Source of the DNA: Robiginitomaculum sp.
GTDB taxonomy: Bacteria > Pseudomonadota > Alphaproteobacteria > Caulobacterales > Maricaulaceae
Assembly (NCBI GenBank): GCA_002733805.1
Contig: NVXG01000042.1
Span: forward strand, 1-44,553
DNA: 44,553 bases
Reading direction: 5' to 3'
In this document: one piece after another, positions 11,307 to 20,149 of the stretch
Position numbering within the stretch: position 1 is the first letter of the stretch
Layout of the letters: the number at the start of each line of letters is the position of its first letter
Made by a program: the position numbers and the translations under genes
Notes under the pieces: generated by a model
Told to the model about the DNA's origin: nothing
What the model saw: only the letters and a program-made list of their open reading frames with translations
Database searches by the model: none

Positions 11307-11764
11307 CAGAGCTTCGCCCCTTGGTTGCGGTTAAAACACTGGAGCATTTTGAAGGGCTGGATTTGCCAGTTTACGAAACGCCGGACAGCGCCGGTATGGA
11401 TCTGGCGGCGGCAATCCCGGCCGATGAAGCCTTATATATCGAACCGGGTCGCCGGGTGATGGTCCCCACCGGGTTGGCCATGGCTTTGCCTTCCGGCTTT
11501 GAAGCGCAGGTGCGGCCCCGGTCCGGGCTAGCGCTCAATCACGGAATTACCGTTTTGAATTCGCCAGGCACCATTGATGCCGATTATCGCGGCGAAGTAA
11601 AAGTGATCCTGATCAATCATGGCGCACAGCGTTTTACCATTGAACGCGGCATGCGGATCGCACAATTGGTGGTGGCGCCGGTGACTCAGATGGAGTGGAT
11701 GACCACGCTTGATTTGTCCGGCACCAAGCGCGGCTCCGGCGGCTTTGGTTCCACAGGTAGTTAA
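11303..11764 (+). CDS. dut: Deoxyuridine 5'-triphosphate nucleotidohydrolase (dUTPase)
   Basis: Hydrolyses dUTP to dUMP, which keeps uracil out of DNA and supplies thymidylate synthesis. The 153-residue trimeric-type dUTPase has all five motifs in order: [20 protein letters not shown], the [13 protein letters not shown] motif with the catalytic Asp, GMRIAQLVV, and the C-terminal glycine-rich [10 protein letters not shown], which closes over the nucleotide. It overlaps coaBC by four bases (ATGA). It is the last gene of the ubiE-ubiB-coaBC-dut run, and the next gene is on the other strand. Confidence 0.98.
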   Translation: MTELRPLVAVKTLEHFEGLDLPVYETPDSAGMDLAAAIPADEALYIEPGRRVMVPTGLAMALPSGFEAQVRPRSGLALNHGITVLNSPGTIDADYRGEVKVILINHGAQRFTIERGMRIAQLVVAPVTQMEWMTTLDLSGTKRGSGGFGSTGS

Positions 11765-11866
11765 GTTTAAGATCACTTCGGTTCAGTTTGAACCCAAATG
11801 CTCTATCTCTTTAGCTGGGCGCATTTCCTTGCCGCAAAACCGGTTCCCACTTTTGCTGGAAATGCT

Positions 11867-12448
11867 CTAACTCTCCAACTCCACATCCCAGTACAAATAG
11901 TCCATCCAACTATCATGCAGAAAGTTAGGCGGAAATTTGCGGCCCATGTCACGCAATTCATAGGCACTGGGACGACGCGGTTTCAGGTGTGGAACCATGC
12001 CGCATTCTTTGGGTAATCGTCCGCCCTTTCGCAAATTGCACGGTGAACATGCCGCAACGATATTGTCCCAATTGGTCCGTCCACCTTTGGAGCGCGGGAT
12101 CAAATGATCAAAGGTCAATTCATGGCCAGAGCCGCAATACACGCAGGAAAACCCATCGCGCAAAAAGACATTGAATCGGGTAAAGGCCACTTGCCGGTTT
12201 TGTTTCACATAGGATTTTAGGGCGATCACTGATGGCAATGCCATTTCGAAGCTCGGCGAAGAAACCGCGTGGTCATATTCGGCCACCGTCTGCACCCGAC
12301 CTAAAAACACTTGTTTTATAGCGTCCTGCCACGAGATCAGCGAAAGCGGTTGGTAGCTCAGCGGTGCAAAATCTGCGTTCAGGACCAGACAAGGCCAACC
12401 CCGCGCTGAAGGCGAAATCATTCCCATAACCAACTCCGGCACATGCAC
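11867..12448 (-). CDS. HNH endonuclease family protein
   Basis: The 193-residue protein has a C-terminal HNH domain: CVYC and CSPC supply two cysteine pairs likely to bind zinc, and HLIPRSKGG-x3-NWDNIV contains the His-Asn core. The N-terminal half (LVLNADFAPLSYQPLSLISWQDAIKQVFLGR) is typical of a chromosomally conserved, non-mobile HNH subgroup found in many alphaproteobacteria. Its role is not known. The start could also be an internal Met such as the one in MISPSARGWPC. It is convergent with dut and divergent from gluQ. Nothing nearby suggests a phage or restriction setting. Confidence 0.88.
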   Translation of the reverse strand: MHVPELVMGMISPSARGWPCLVLNADFAPLSYQPLSLISWQDAIKQVFLGRVQTVAEYDHAVSSPSFEMALPSVIALKSYVKQNRQVAFTRFNVFLRDGFSCVYCGSGHELTFDHLIPRSKGGRTNWDNIVAACSPCNLRKGGRLPKECGMVPHLKPRRPSAYELRDMGRKFPPNFLHDSWMDYLYWDVELES

Positions 12449-12646
12449 AAAAACCCGGTGGAAAAAATTCTGATCTGACTTGTTTTGAAAACGCAGTCTC
12501 CTGTTTTGGCTCCCCTAAAGCCCTGAGGCATTCGGGATAAGATACAAGACTTGATGATTTTGTGACACGCTTCAAGTAAAAATCAGATTTGGTTGGGTGG
12601 GTGCGCGCCACTTTCGCCCGGCATCAAGGCAAGATATGATTGTGTC

Positions 12647-13504
12647 ATGAGTTCTAGACGCACCCGTTTTGCCCCTTCCCCAACTGGCCTGCTACACTTG
12701 GGCCACGCAGCCAGTGCCTTGCGTAGCTTTGATTGGGCAAGCGCGAACAGCGCGCAGTTTCTGCTGCGGATCGAAGACATCGACCAGCCTCGTTGCCGCT
12801 CCGAATTTGAAAGCGCAATCTATGATGACCTGCGCTGGCTTGGCCTGAGCTGGACAGAACCGGTTCGCAAACAATCGGAACACATAGCGGATTTTGCCAC
12901 AGCATTGGATATTTTGATCGAACAGGGCGTATTGTATCCATGCTTTTTAACCCGGCGAGAGGTCGCTGCTGCCATTGCCAGCGCGCCGCACGGCCCGACC
13001 GAAATCTATCTCGGCCCTGAGCAGCCCATGAGCGCCTCGGAGCAGGCGGCGCGTCTGGCGGAGGGGCAGGGTTTCGCTTGGCGTTTGTCGCTAGAGGCCG
13101 CCAAGGACCGACTGGGTCCCATATGGAATGATATGGAATGGCAGGAACACGGAATTGGACCGGACGACGAAACCGGATTGATCCAAGCTGATCCCACCCG
13201 ATTGGGCGATGTCATTCTGGCCCGCAAGGATATTGCCACGTCGTATCACCTTGCGGTGACCCATGACGATGCCTTGCAAGGTATTACTGATGTGGTCCGG
13301 GGGTTAGATCTGTTTGAAAGCACCCACATCCACGTCTTGTTACAGGCGCTGCTTGGCTGGCAAACGCCGGTCTATCACCACCATTCATTATTGCTGGATG
13401 AGCAGGGAAAACGACTGGCCAAGCGCGATGGTGCAATGAGCTTACGCGCTTTGCGCGAAGCCGGAACCAGCGCCGCGCAAGCCCGAAAGCTGGCCGGGCT
13501 TTAG
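12647..13504 (+). CDS. gluQ: Glutamyl-Q tRNA(Asp) synthetase
   Basis: A truncated glutamyl-tRNA synthetase paralogue that attaches glutamate to the queuosine base of tRNA-Asp. The 285 residues start at the ATG at 12647 and contain only the class I catalytic domain: TRFAPSPTGLLHLGH with HLGH at residues 17-20, and KRLAKRDG in place of the KMSKS loop. The anticodon-binding region of GltX is absent. The segment that carries a zinc site in the E. coli enzyme has only one cysteine here (YPCFLTRREV), so a zinc-free form is likely. It overlaps the convergent LysE gene by four bases. Confidence 0.94.
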   Translation: MSSRRTRFAPSPTGLLHLGHAASALRSFDWASANSAQFLLRIEDIDQPRCRSEFESAIYDDLRWLGLSWTEPVRKQSEHIADFATALDILIEQGVLYPCFLTRREVAAAIASAPHGPTEIYLGPEQPMSASEQAARLAEGQGFAWRLSLEAAKDRLGPIWNDMEWQEHGIGPDDETGLIQADPTRLGDVILARKDIATSYHLAVTHDDALQGITDVVRGLDLFESTHIHVLLQALLGWQTPVYHHHSLLLDEQGKRLAKRDGAMSLRALREAGTSAAQARKLAGL

Positions 13505-14118
13505 CTCACCAAGCCCCAAATTAGTTTTCCGGCGATGGCCAACAGGATCAAGGCACCCAGCCGGGTCAGCCATTTTCCCTGATCGGGTTTTTCGGCTATG
13601 CGGGCTTGCAAGGAACCGGCAATTAGCGCCAGGCTGACCATAACCAACCCGCCGACCACATTGAACAACGCCCCTAAAACTAACATCTGCATCCAGACCG
13701 GACCACGGGCGGCCTCGATGAATTGCGGTAAAAAGGCTAAGTAATACAATCCGACTTTCGGGTTTAGTAAATTGGTGATCAGGCCTCGGCGAAACGCATG
13801 GATGGTGCCCACACTTGCCGTCGCCGGACGCTCGGCAGCACGCCACAAATCATAAGCCAAGAAGACTAAATACCCGGCGCCTAATATCTGAATGCCAATG
13901 AATACAGCGGGCAATGTGGCCAACAATGCTGTCAGGCCAAGGGTTGCCGCGACCGTCCACACGATACTGCCAAAAATAATGCCAAAAGCTGCCGCCAGTC
14001 CCGCATTGCGGCCATTGGCCAAACTTTGCGCTGAGACAAATAAATTGTCCGGTCCCGGGATCATCGCCAAGATCAAACAAGCACCTGAAAACAGGATCAG
14101 GATTTGTAGATCAAGCAT
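13501..14118 (-). CDS. LysE/RhtB family amino-acid exporter
   Basis: Inner-membrane transporter of the LysE family, whose members export amino acids or derivatives. The start at 14118 gives 205 residues beginning MLDLQILILFSGACLILAMIPGPDNLF. The PGPD motif in the first helix is the family hallmark, and GLLxNLxNPK-like sequence (GLITNLLNPKVGLYYLAFLPQF) is also present. About six hydrophobic segments are visible. The substrate cannot be told from sequence. The longer reading adds 22 polar residues before the first helix and is unlikely. It runs with the downstream-reading SDR gene on the minus strand. Confidence 0.92.
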   Translation of the reverse strand: MLDLQILILFSGACLILAMIPGPDNLFVSAQSLANGRNAGLAAAFGIIFGSIVWTVAATLGLTALLATLPAVFIGIQILGAGYLVFLAYDLWRAAERPATASVGTIHAFRRGLITNLLNPKVGLYYLAFLPQFIEAARGPVWMQMLVLGALFNVVGGLVMVSLALIAGSLQARIAEKPDQGKWLTRLGALILLAIAGKLIWGLVS

Positions 14119-14132
14119 GGATAAGCCCGGTG

Positions 14133-14942
14133 CTACTGGTCGCCATCTTGTCGGCGGAATTTGGCAGATTGTGCCTTCATCCAACTACGGGCCAGCGGGT
14201 CAGGCAGTATTTTTACAATGGCTGCAATTGTTTTATTGACCCCGCCCGGAATACGAACCGGTACATTTCGCTCAACGGCCTCATAACCAGATTTGGCCAC
14301 ATATTCGGCAGTTTTCCACATATAATTCGGCATTTGGGAGACCATGGGTCGGGTATCATTGACGTCATGAAACTCGGAATACGTAAAGCCGGGACACAAG
14401 GCGCTGACATGCACACCGTGTTCGACATTTTCGAAATTCAGCGATTCAGAAAACTTGATCAAAAAGGATTTGTCAGCCCCATAGAGCGTATGACCACTTG
14501 AACCAGGTAAATGTCCGGCCAAAGATGCCACATTGATGATCCGGCCAAAGCGCCGCTCTCGCATGCCCGGCAATGCCAGATAACAAAGCTCCAACGGCGC
14601 GTTTAGCATAACCTGCAAAAAGCGGTCATGATCTTTCCAGCTCGGTTGGGTGAAGGTACCGGGCAAGCCATAGCCCGCATTGTTGATCAGACCATCTACC
14701 TGACGTCCCGCATCGCTTACCGCCTTCATGATGGCTTTTGGTGCAGTTTTTTTGGTCAGGTCCGCCGGAATAATCAGACTTTCGACCCCGTACTGTGCCT
14801 TTAGCTCTTCGGCCATGTCCTGCAACCGGTCTTTACGGCGCGCCGTTAAAGCCAGATCCCAACCATGGGCTGCAAATTCGCGAGCCAGTGCCGCACCAAT
14901 ACCGGCCGAAGCGCCCGTAATCAGACAAAGTTTGCGGGTCAT
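14133..14942 (-). CDS. Short-chain dehydrogenase/reductase family oxidoreductase
   Basis: NAD(P)-dependent oxidoreductase of the classical SDR family, 269 residues from the ATG at 14942. The cofactor-binding TGASAGIG is near residues 9-16, NNAGYG is near the middle, and the catalytic Tyr and Lys are in LYGADKSFLIKFS with the Ser upstream in INVASLAG. An arginine after the second strand (TARRKDRL) suggests a preference for NADPH. The substrate is unknown. The in-frame extension upstream to 15005 is rejected because an ATG directly before TRKLCLITGA fits the fold. Confidence 0.92.
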   Translation of the reverse strand: MTRKLCLITGASAGIGAALAREFAAHGWDLALTARRKDRLQDMAEELKAQYGVESLIIPADLTKKTAPKAIMKAVSDAGRQVDGLINNAGYGLPGTFTQPSWKDHDRFLQVMLNAPLELCYLALPGMRERRFGRIINVASLAGHLPGSSGHTLYGADKSFLIKFSESLNFENVEHGVHVSALCPGFTYSEFHDVNDTRPMVSQMPNYMWKTAEYVAKSGYEAVERNVPVRIPGGVNKTIAAIVKILPDPLARSWMKAQSAKFRRQDGDQ

Positions 14943-15035
14943 TTTTCTCTCCTGCTTGTTTTCGAGATCACAATGCCGCCGAGGAAGCAAAAAGCAAGAG
15001 TGCAAACGGCAAAACTAGCTCTAAGAGGCCTAAAA

Positions 15036-15596
15036 CTAGGTTGCCTTCTGTTTTCGGCCTCGTACCCATTGCACGACCCAAACCAACAGCACCAGCGAGA
15101 TGGCCACCAAAGGTGCCCATTTTTTGGCATGTTCGCCGCCGATCTCACCCAGATAATAAAATAGGGCAAATGTCAGCACGATATAGAGCGCCCCGGACAA
15201 GATCACCCAGAGGGAAAACCGGTCAAACGGTACTTTGAAAAATCCGGAAGCCAGATAAATCGGAATTCTGGTGCCCGGTATAAACCGGGTCGCCATCAGG
15301 GTCATCGCCAGTTGATCCACCACCTTGTCCCGGACCAATGTCACCTTGCCATGACTGGCCAGCCAGTCGGCTTTTTGGTGGGTTCGGCCCCACCGGCCAG
15401 CCCAGTATTTCCACAGATCACTGGCGCTAAGACCAACCAAAATACTGATGAACAATAGCGTGGGATCACCGACCCCCTGACTGGCCGAAGACGCAGCCAA
15501 AATCACCGCCGCATCTTCTTGGATGAACGGGGCCAGAATCAGGCATAGGTAAATTCCCCATGGATACGCGATCAAAGCGGCTTCCAACGTTTCCAT
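15036..15596 (-). CDS. DedA/VTT-domain family membrane protein
   Basis: Multi-spanning inner-membrane protein of the DedA superfamily; some members move lipid carriers such as undecaprenyl phosphate across the membrane. The 186 residues from the ATG at 15596 show about four to five hydrophobic segments and the diagnostic stretch ATRFIPGTRIPIYLASGFF with its conserved Arg residues. An early acidic motif lies in FIQEDAAVILAAS. The C-terminus is basic (RGRKQKAT). The substrate is not deducible. It is divergent from argG, with a 173-bp gap that contains TTGACA at 15705-15710, probably serving argG. Confidence 0.87.
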   Translation of the reverse strand: METLEAALIAYPWGIYLCLILAPFIQEDAAVILAASSASQGVGDPTLLFISILVGLSASDLWKYWAGRWGRTHQKADWLASHGKVTLVRDKVVDQLAMTLMATRFIPGTRIPIYLASGFFKVPFDRFSLWVILSGALYIVLTFALFYYLGEIGGEHAKKWAPLVAISLVLLVWVVQWVRGRKQKAT

Positions 15597-15769
15597 AGTC
15601 AACTTCCTACACAAAACCGCTCGTTGGCGCACCCTAAGCAAAGCATGTTAGTTTCGCGAGTGCAAAATGATCAGTTTTTTGTGAGGACGTAAGCCCAAAA
15701 ACCATTGACATTATGCTCGGTTACAGGTTTTCCACAGGGAAACACAAATCACTGCTTGGAGAGCCTAAA

Positions 15770-16996
15770 ATGGCCGATACCCCGAAAAAGATTGTTTTGG
15801 CCTATTCCGGTGGTCTGGATACCTCAATTATCCTAAAATGGTTACAGACCGAACTGGGAGCCGAAGTGGTAGCTTTTACCGCCGATCTGGGTCAGGGCGA
15901 AGAACTGGAACCGGCCCGCGCCAAGGCCGAACAGCTCGGGGTCAAAGAAATTTTTGTCGAAGATTTGCGCGAAGAATTTGTGCGCGATTATGTGTTTCCG
16001 ATGTTTCGGGCCAACACGGTTTATGAGGGCCGTTATCTGCTCGGCACGGCCATTGCGCGGCCTTTGATTGCCAAACGGCAGATCGAGATTGCCAATTTGA
16101 CCGGAGCTGATGCGGTTTGCCACGGCGCAACCGGCAAGGGCAATGACCAGATCCGCTTCGAGCTGGCCTATCTGGCCTTAAACCCGGAGATCAAAATCAT
16201 CGCGCCATGGCGACAATGGGAATTTGGCTCCCGTACCGACCTGCTGAACTATGCCGAGCAACAAGGCATTCCCGTACCCGAAGACAAGCGCGGCGAAGCG
16301 CCGTTTTCAGTGGATGCCAATTTGCTGCACACTTCATCCGAAGGAAAGGCGCTGGAAGACCCGGCGCTGGAAGCCCCTGAATTTGTCTATCAACGCACCT
16401 GTCGACCAGAAGATGCACCGAATAAACCCCAGATCATCCGCATTGGCTTTGCTCATGGCGATCCGGTCAGTGTTGATGGAAAAACCCTGTCTCCTGCGGC
16501 TTTGCTCACCAAGCTCAATGAATTGGGTGGCAAACACGGGATCGGCAGATTGGATTTGTTGGAAAACCGCTTTATCGGCATGAAATCACGCGGCATTTAC
16601 GAAACACCGGGCGGGACAATCCTGCTTGCAGCGCACCGAGGGATTGAAGAGATTACCTTGGATGCGGGCGCTATGCACCTCAAAGACGAGTTGATGCCGC
16701 GCTATGCCGAGCTGATCTATAATGGCTTTTGGTTCTCACCAGAACGCGAAATGTTGCAAGCGGCCATTGATCACAGTCAAGCCATGGTCAATGGCGAGGT
16801 CCGGCTCAAACTCTACAAAGGATTAGCTTCGATCATTGGCCGTACCTCGCCCAACTCTCTCTATTCACTAGAGCATGTGACCTTTGAGGACGACGTGGTT
16901 TATGATCAAAAAGATGCCGACGGGTTTATTGAATTAACCGCGTTACGTCTGCGCCTGCTGGCCGGACGTGACCGCGCCGCCGGTAAAAACCGGTAA
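15770..16996 (+). CDS. argG: Argininosuccinate synthase
   Basis: Joins citrulline and aspartate using ATP in arginine biosynthesis. The 408 residues begin at the ATG at 15770, preceded by GGAGAG. The N-type ATP pyrophosphatase P-loop AYSGGLDTS is at residues 11-19. Conserved blocks [15 protein letters not shown] and [10 protein letters not shown] with the C-terminal half ([10 protein letters not shown]) fit type 1 ArgG. An upstream in-frame start at 15713 adds 19 residues with no family similarity. No other arginine gene is adjacent, so it stands alone. Confidence 0.97.
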   Translation: MADTPKKIVLAYSGGLDTSIILKWLQTELGAEVVAFTADLGQGEELEPARAKAEQLGVKEIFVEDLREEFVRDYVFPMFRANTVYEGRYLLGTAIARPLIAKRQIEIANLTGADAVCHGATGKGNDQIRFELAYLALNPEIKIIAPWRQWEFGSRTDLLNYAEQQGIPVPEDKRGEAPFSVDANLLHTSSEGKALEDPALEAPEFVYQRTCRPEDAPNKPQIIRIGFAHGDPVSVDGKTLSPAALLTKLNELGGKHGIGRLDLLENRFIGMKSRGIYETPGGTILLAAHRGIEEITLDAGAMHLKDELMPRYAELIYNGFWFSPEREMLQAAIDHSQAMVNGEVRLKLYKGLASIIGRTSPNSLYSLEHVTFEDDVVYDQKDADGFIELTALRLRLLAGRDRAAGKNR

Positions 16997-17003
16997 CAGG
17001 ATC

Positions 17004-17312
17004 TTATTTCCCGGCGCAGGCTTTGGTGGCGGTGTCGGTTAATTTGTCAGCGCGCAGGCCAATATCAAAAATTTCGGCCGGAGTCAGGCCAGCTTTCATC
17101 AGGGCACGAAAAGCATTTTCTAGATTTTCATGATTTTGTGGCGTGGCCAACGTGGCCAATGCGCCCAATTCCCGGTCGGAAGTGTGATCTTTGATAAAGT
17201 CGGCATAGCAAACACAATTGGCCCGGGCCTCACCCTCAGCCATACAGGCGTCGGTCAGACGACCCACCGGCGAAGAAACGGCGACAAGAAGAATAGCCAG
17301 TGATAAAATCAT
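17004..17312 (-). CDS. Small secreted Cys-containing protein of unknown function
   Basis: The 102-residue protein starts with a hydrophobic signal sequence (MILSLAILLVAVSSPVG), so it probably enters the periplasm. The mature part has four cysteines (DACMAEG, NCVCYADF and the C-terminal KACAGK) and is otherwise helical. It is not recognised. It is convergent with argG, with only 7 bp between the stops, and it has its own upstream region shared with the divergent lipoprotein gene. A helical-hairpin protein held by disulfides is likely, but this is inference. Confidence 0.75.
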   Translation of the reverse strand: MILSLAILLVAVSSPVGRLTDACMAEGEARANCVCYADFIKDHTSDRELGALATLATPQNHENLENAFRALMKAGLTPAEIFDIGLRADKLTDTATKACAGK

Positions 17313-17392
17313 GATTTGAGTTCCTGTTGTTTGTAATTTCCTCTACCATGGAAAAGAAACATGAACGTGAACTGAACAAGTCAGCTTGTGAT

Positions 17393-17421
17393 TTGAAGTC
17401 GGGACAAAAAAGCCCTATATT
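17393..17421 (+). promoter_or_regulatory. Sigma-70-like promoter of the CC0125-type lipoprotein gene
   Basis: TTGAAG (17393-17398) and TATATT (17416-17421) are separated by exactly 17 bp. The start codon follows 35 bp later behind a strong AAGGAG ribosome-binding site at 17442-17447. The match to the -35/-10 consensus is good at -10 and moderate at -35. It would drive the lipoprotein gene and probably apbE, which follows at 12 bp. Confidence 0.6.
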
Positions 17422-17456
17422 TTGTTCATCTTCACAAGATTAAGGAGTCTCCCCCC

Positions 17457-18005
17457 ATGCGTACCTCCATTCTTCTTGCCGCTACGGCGTTGGCACTCAG
17501 TGCTTGCGCCACGGCCACACCCTATCAGGCAGCCGGTAATAATTCTCGCGGTTTTGCCGAACAACAGATCGAACAGAACCGATTTCGGGTCAGTTTTTCA
17601 GGCAACTCATTGACCGACCTGGATACGGTTGAAAACTATCTATTGTACCGGGCAGCCGAACTGACCGCCCAGCGCGGATTTGATCATTTCATTATTTCCG
17701 ATCGCGCAACAGAATCAAAAGACCGCTATATCGGTGGCTCTTCTTTCGGTGGCGGTTATGGACATAACTATCATGCCCGCAGTTATTTTGGTTGGAGCTA
17801 TTTTCGACCCTCTTATGGCTGGGGCTATGGCTATGGCTATGATCCATTTTTTGACAGTCTGGATATGCGCCAGATTACCCGCTATCAAGCCTCGGCCGAA
17901 ATTGTCATGGGAAAAGGCGCAAAACCGGCTGACAACGACCGGGCTTATGATGCGCGTGAAGTGATGATCAATCTGGCCGGGTCAATCATACGACCCGAAG
18001 CCTGA
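17457..18005 (+). CDS. CC0125/CC1285-family lipoprotein
   Basis: Envelope lipoprotein of a family known mainly from Caulobacter and relatives; its function is unknown. The 182 residues open with a signal peptide and lipobox ALSAC (Cys at residue 16). The conserved core is FRVSFSGNSLTDLDTVENYLLYRAAELTAQRGFDHFIISDR, followed by a Gly/Tyr/Trp-rich stretch (near residues 98-130) likely to be flexible, and a last conserved segment around RYDAREV-like sequence. The start codon is fixed by the AAGGAG site. It is followed by apbE after 12 bp, so the two are likely one operon. Confidence 0.88.
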   Translation: MRTSILLAATALALSACATATPYQAAGNNSRGFAEQQIEQNRFRVSFSGNSLTDLDTVENYLLYRAAELTAQRGFDHFIISDRATESKDRYIGGSSFGGGYGHNYHARSYFGWSYFRPSYGWGYGYGYDPFFDSLDMRQITRYQASAEIVMGKGAKPADNDRAYDAREVMINLAGSIIRPEA

Positions 18006-18016
18006 TCGGTAGTTCC

Positions 18017-18964
18017 TTGCTCACCCGCCGCAGTGCGCTGGTCGCTGGCCTTGCCGTATCATTGGTAGGTTGTGCCAAAAATCAACCGACAGCACCTGCC
18101 CATGTTTGGCAGGGTGAGGCGCTGGGCGCGCCGGGATCAATCAAGCTGTACGGGTTGGACAAATCCACGGCTGATCAATGGTTCGCCAAAGCAGGGCAGA
18201 CCATTGATCGCCTGTCCCGGATTTTTTCGCTCTATCAGAATCATTCCGAGATTTCCCGGCTCAACCGGGAGACAGAGCTGCAAAACGCCTCGCCAGAATT
18301 CCTTGAACTTCTGGATCAATCAATGCGCATATCCGAGCTGACAGAAGGAGCCTTTGATATCAGCGTGCAAGCCTATTGGACCACCGTCACCAATTGGCAG
18401 GGTCAAAACATATCTTTGGCAGAAAAAACCCGCAAAATGGCCAAAGCCCGGCAATTGGTGAATTACCGCAATATACAGGTAAGCGGATCAAACATCCGGT
18501 TTTTGCAAAAGGGCATGGCCATTACCTTAAATGGAATCGCCCAAGGATATATTGCCGAGCAAGTTGCCCATCTGCTGGCCCAATCCGGGGCGACTTCCGG
18601 TCTGGTTGATCTTGGTGAATTTCAAGCCTTTGGCCAACGAGAATTTACCATTGATATTCAGAGCCCACACAATGTTTTGCATACCGCCGGCCAAATCAAA
18701 TTGCAAAATGCTGGACTGGCAACTTCTGCCTCTGGCGGCGGGGCACTCGGTGAAAATTTTTCACACATATTTGCGCCCAGCGGATACCCGGTCGTTCCGG
18801 AATTTGCTTCGGTCAGTGTGGTCCACGCCTCGGCTAGTTGGGCCGATGCCTTGGCCACCGCCTTTACCTTGATGCCGGAACGCGAAGTTTTTGACAGCTT
18901 GGAAAAAGCCGGTGTGCAAGGTGCCATGTTGGTTCGTAATGATGGTCAGATACTCGAGATATAA
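18017..18964 (+). CDS. apbE: FAD:protein FMN transferase (ApbE family lipoprotein)
   Basis: ApbE enzymes cleave FAD and attach FMN by a phosphoester bond to a Thr or Ser in exported target proteins. The 315 residues start at TTG 18017 and have a signal with lipobox LVGC (Cys at residue 19), so it is membrane-anchored outside the cytoplasm. The TRRS motif resembles a Tat signal. Family blocks are GAFDISVQAYW, ITLNGIAQGYIAEQV, GLVDLGEFQAFG, the SHIFAPSGYP segment and ASWADALATAFTL near the end. It is tail to tail with a PepSY/FMN-binding/porin operon, whose FMN-binding protein carries the expected target site. Confidence 0.94.
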   Translation: MLTRRSALVAGLAVSLVGCAKNQPTAPAHVWQGEALGAPGSIKLYGLDKSTADQWFAKAGQTIDRLSRIFSLYQNHSEISRLNRETELQNASPEFLELLDQSMRISELTEGAFDISVQAYWTTVTNWQGQNISLAEKTRKMAKARQLVNYRNIQVSGSNIRFLQKGMAITLNGIAQGYIAEQVAHLLAQSGATSGLVDLGEFQAFGQREFTIDIQSPHNVLHTAGQIKLQNAGLATSASGGGALGENFSHIFAPSGYPVVPEFASVSVVHASASWADALATAFTLMPEREVFDSLEKAGVQGAMLVRNDGQILEI

Positions 18965-18967
18965 ACG

Positions 18968-19588
18968 CTAGCGCCGCGCGTTCTTGCCCCACATATAAAC
19001 CCCGCTTAATGACAGCAAAATCAGCAACAGGCTGGCCAAGGCCATCAACCATGATCCAAGCGGGCCAAAAAACCGCCCGGTATGAATATCCAGCAATACG
19101 CGCGAAATCGGCAAACCCCGCCCGGAAAATCGCTGGATTGCCAGTTTGCGGATGGCGGCAGGGATCGGGGCCGGAGAGCTTCCCGAAAAGGTCATTCCGT
19201 CCCGTCGCTCAATCAATGTGCCGTCTGGCAAGCTTAAAACGGTTTCTTCGCCGTTTGAAAAATAAATAAATTCATCGTCCCGCATTGCAGCCAACAAAGG
19301 CGGAGACAATACGGTCGGGTCCGAAGCACCCACATAGACCAGCCCATCAACCATGATCACCCAGTTATCATTACCCAAGGGTACGCCAATTGGTTCGGCT
19401 TCGGGGCTTAACTGGTAAATACCCGCAATGGCCGGGCCACCCCAATGATGTTGATCAAGCCCTAGCTTATCTGCAAAAAGCAACAAGAACCCGGTGCTGG
19501 CGAGGATCAACACAAAAAGGGCCGAAACCAAACCTAAACGCCGATGCCACCGACGCAATGGCGATGCAAGTCTACGTTTGCGACTCAT
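18968..19588 (-). CDS. PepSY-associated two-helix membrane protein
   Basis: The 206 residues have a membrane helix near 17-39 (LGLVSALFVLILASTGFLLLFA) and another near 180-200 (SWLMALASLLLILLSLSGVYMW), with a periplasmic domain between them. HRRLGLVSALF with an N-terminal His and DIHTGRFFGPLGSW near the second helix are typical of the PepSY-TM family, in which such histidines can bind haem. It overlaps the FMN-binding gene by four bases (ATGA), so the two are co-translated. Role inferred: passes electrons from the membrane to the flavinylated partner. It is short compared with four-helix PepSY-TM proteins. Confidence 0.82.
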   Translation of the reverse strand: MSRKRRLASPLRRWHRRLGLVSALFVLILASTGFLLLFADKLGLDQHHWGGPAIAGIYQLSPEAEPIGVPLGNDNWVIMVDGLVYVGASDPTVLSPPLLAAMRDDEFIYFSNGEETVLSLPDGTLIERRDGMTFSGSSPAPIPAAIRKLAIQRFSGRGLPISRVLLDIHTGRFFGPLGSWLMALASLLLILLSLSGVYMWGKNARR

Positions 19589-20130
19589 TGCTTTTGCACC
19601 TTCTGGTCCAGAAATAGCGCCAATATAGCTAGTTTTTTCAAAGCACGAACCGACAGGGTCGCCCCGGAAATACCATCCACTTTACGATCCAGTTTATGTG
19701 GTTTGGGCAATCTTGCTCCGATAAACTGTCGGGTGAAAAAATCATGGCGAACTTCCCAACCATGGCTTTCGCGATAGGTCAGCACTTTTAACCGCTCAAT
19801 GGCCCCATCTTGCACCACAATGCCCACAGTGATTGGTTTGTATTTTCCAATTTCATCCAGCACCCATGCGGTGCGCGTTCCATTCTGCCAATAGCGGACC
19901 CGCAGCGCCGGATACGCATGTTTGAGGATTTTTTTGACTTGCGGTTTCAGGTTTTTGGTCAACCACAAAACTTTTGACATTGGAATGCCGGTTTCGAACG
20001 AGCTTTTCAGAAACGCTTCTTTTGCATCATTTGCTTCGGTCGCCATTGCGCCGGGCGCACCACAAATCAAGGCGCTCATTCCCATCAGGAAAAAGCGCCT
20101 TGATCTTATCATGTTAATTTCAGAACTCAT
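19585..20130 (-). CDS. Tat-exported FMN-binding domain protein, likely flavinylated
   Basis: The start at 20130 gives 181 residues with a Tat signal: SRRFFLMG (twin Arg at 11-12) then a hydrophobic stretch and an AMA cleavage site near residue 30. The C-terminal FMN-binding domain carries DGISGATLS with Thr158 as the probable FMN attachment point, by analogy with NqrC and RnfG. It would be made flavinylated by the ApbE encoded 0.6 kb away. It sits 19 bp after the porin stop and overlaps the PepSY gene by four bases. The longer start at 20172 would overlap porin and bring no signal advantage. The electron acceptor is unknown. Confidence 0.88.
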   Translation of the reverse strand: MSSEINMIRSRRFFLMGMSALICGAPGAMATEANDAKEAFLKSSFETGIPMSKVLWLTKNLKPQVKKILKHAYPALRVRYWQNGTRTAWVLDEIGKYKPITVGIVVQDGAIERLKVLTYRESHGWEVRHDFFTRQFIGARLPKPHKLDRKVDGISGATLSVRALKKLAILALFLDQKVQKQ

Positions 20131-20149
20131 TTGCTGGCCTATACCCACC

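Noticed and set aside
15728..15736. TTTTCCACA, a DnaA-box-like 9-mer upstream of argG, with another copy at 14312-14320 inside the SDR gene
   Set aside because: Isolated copies with no cluster or AT-rich unwinding element around them. They may be chance or minor DnaA sites, but there is no evidence for an origin here.
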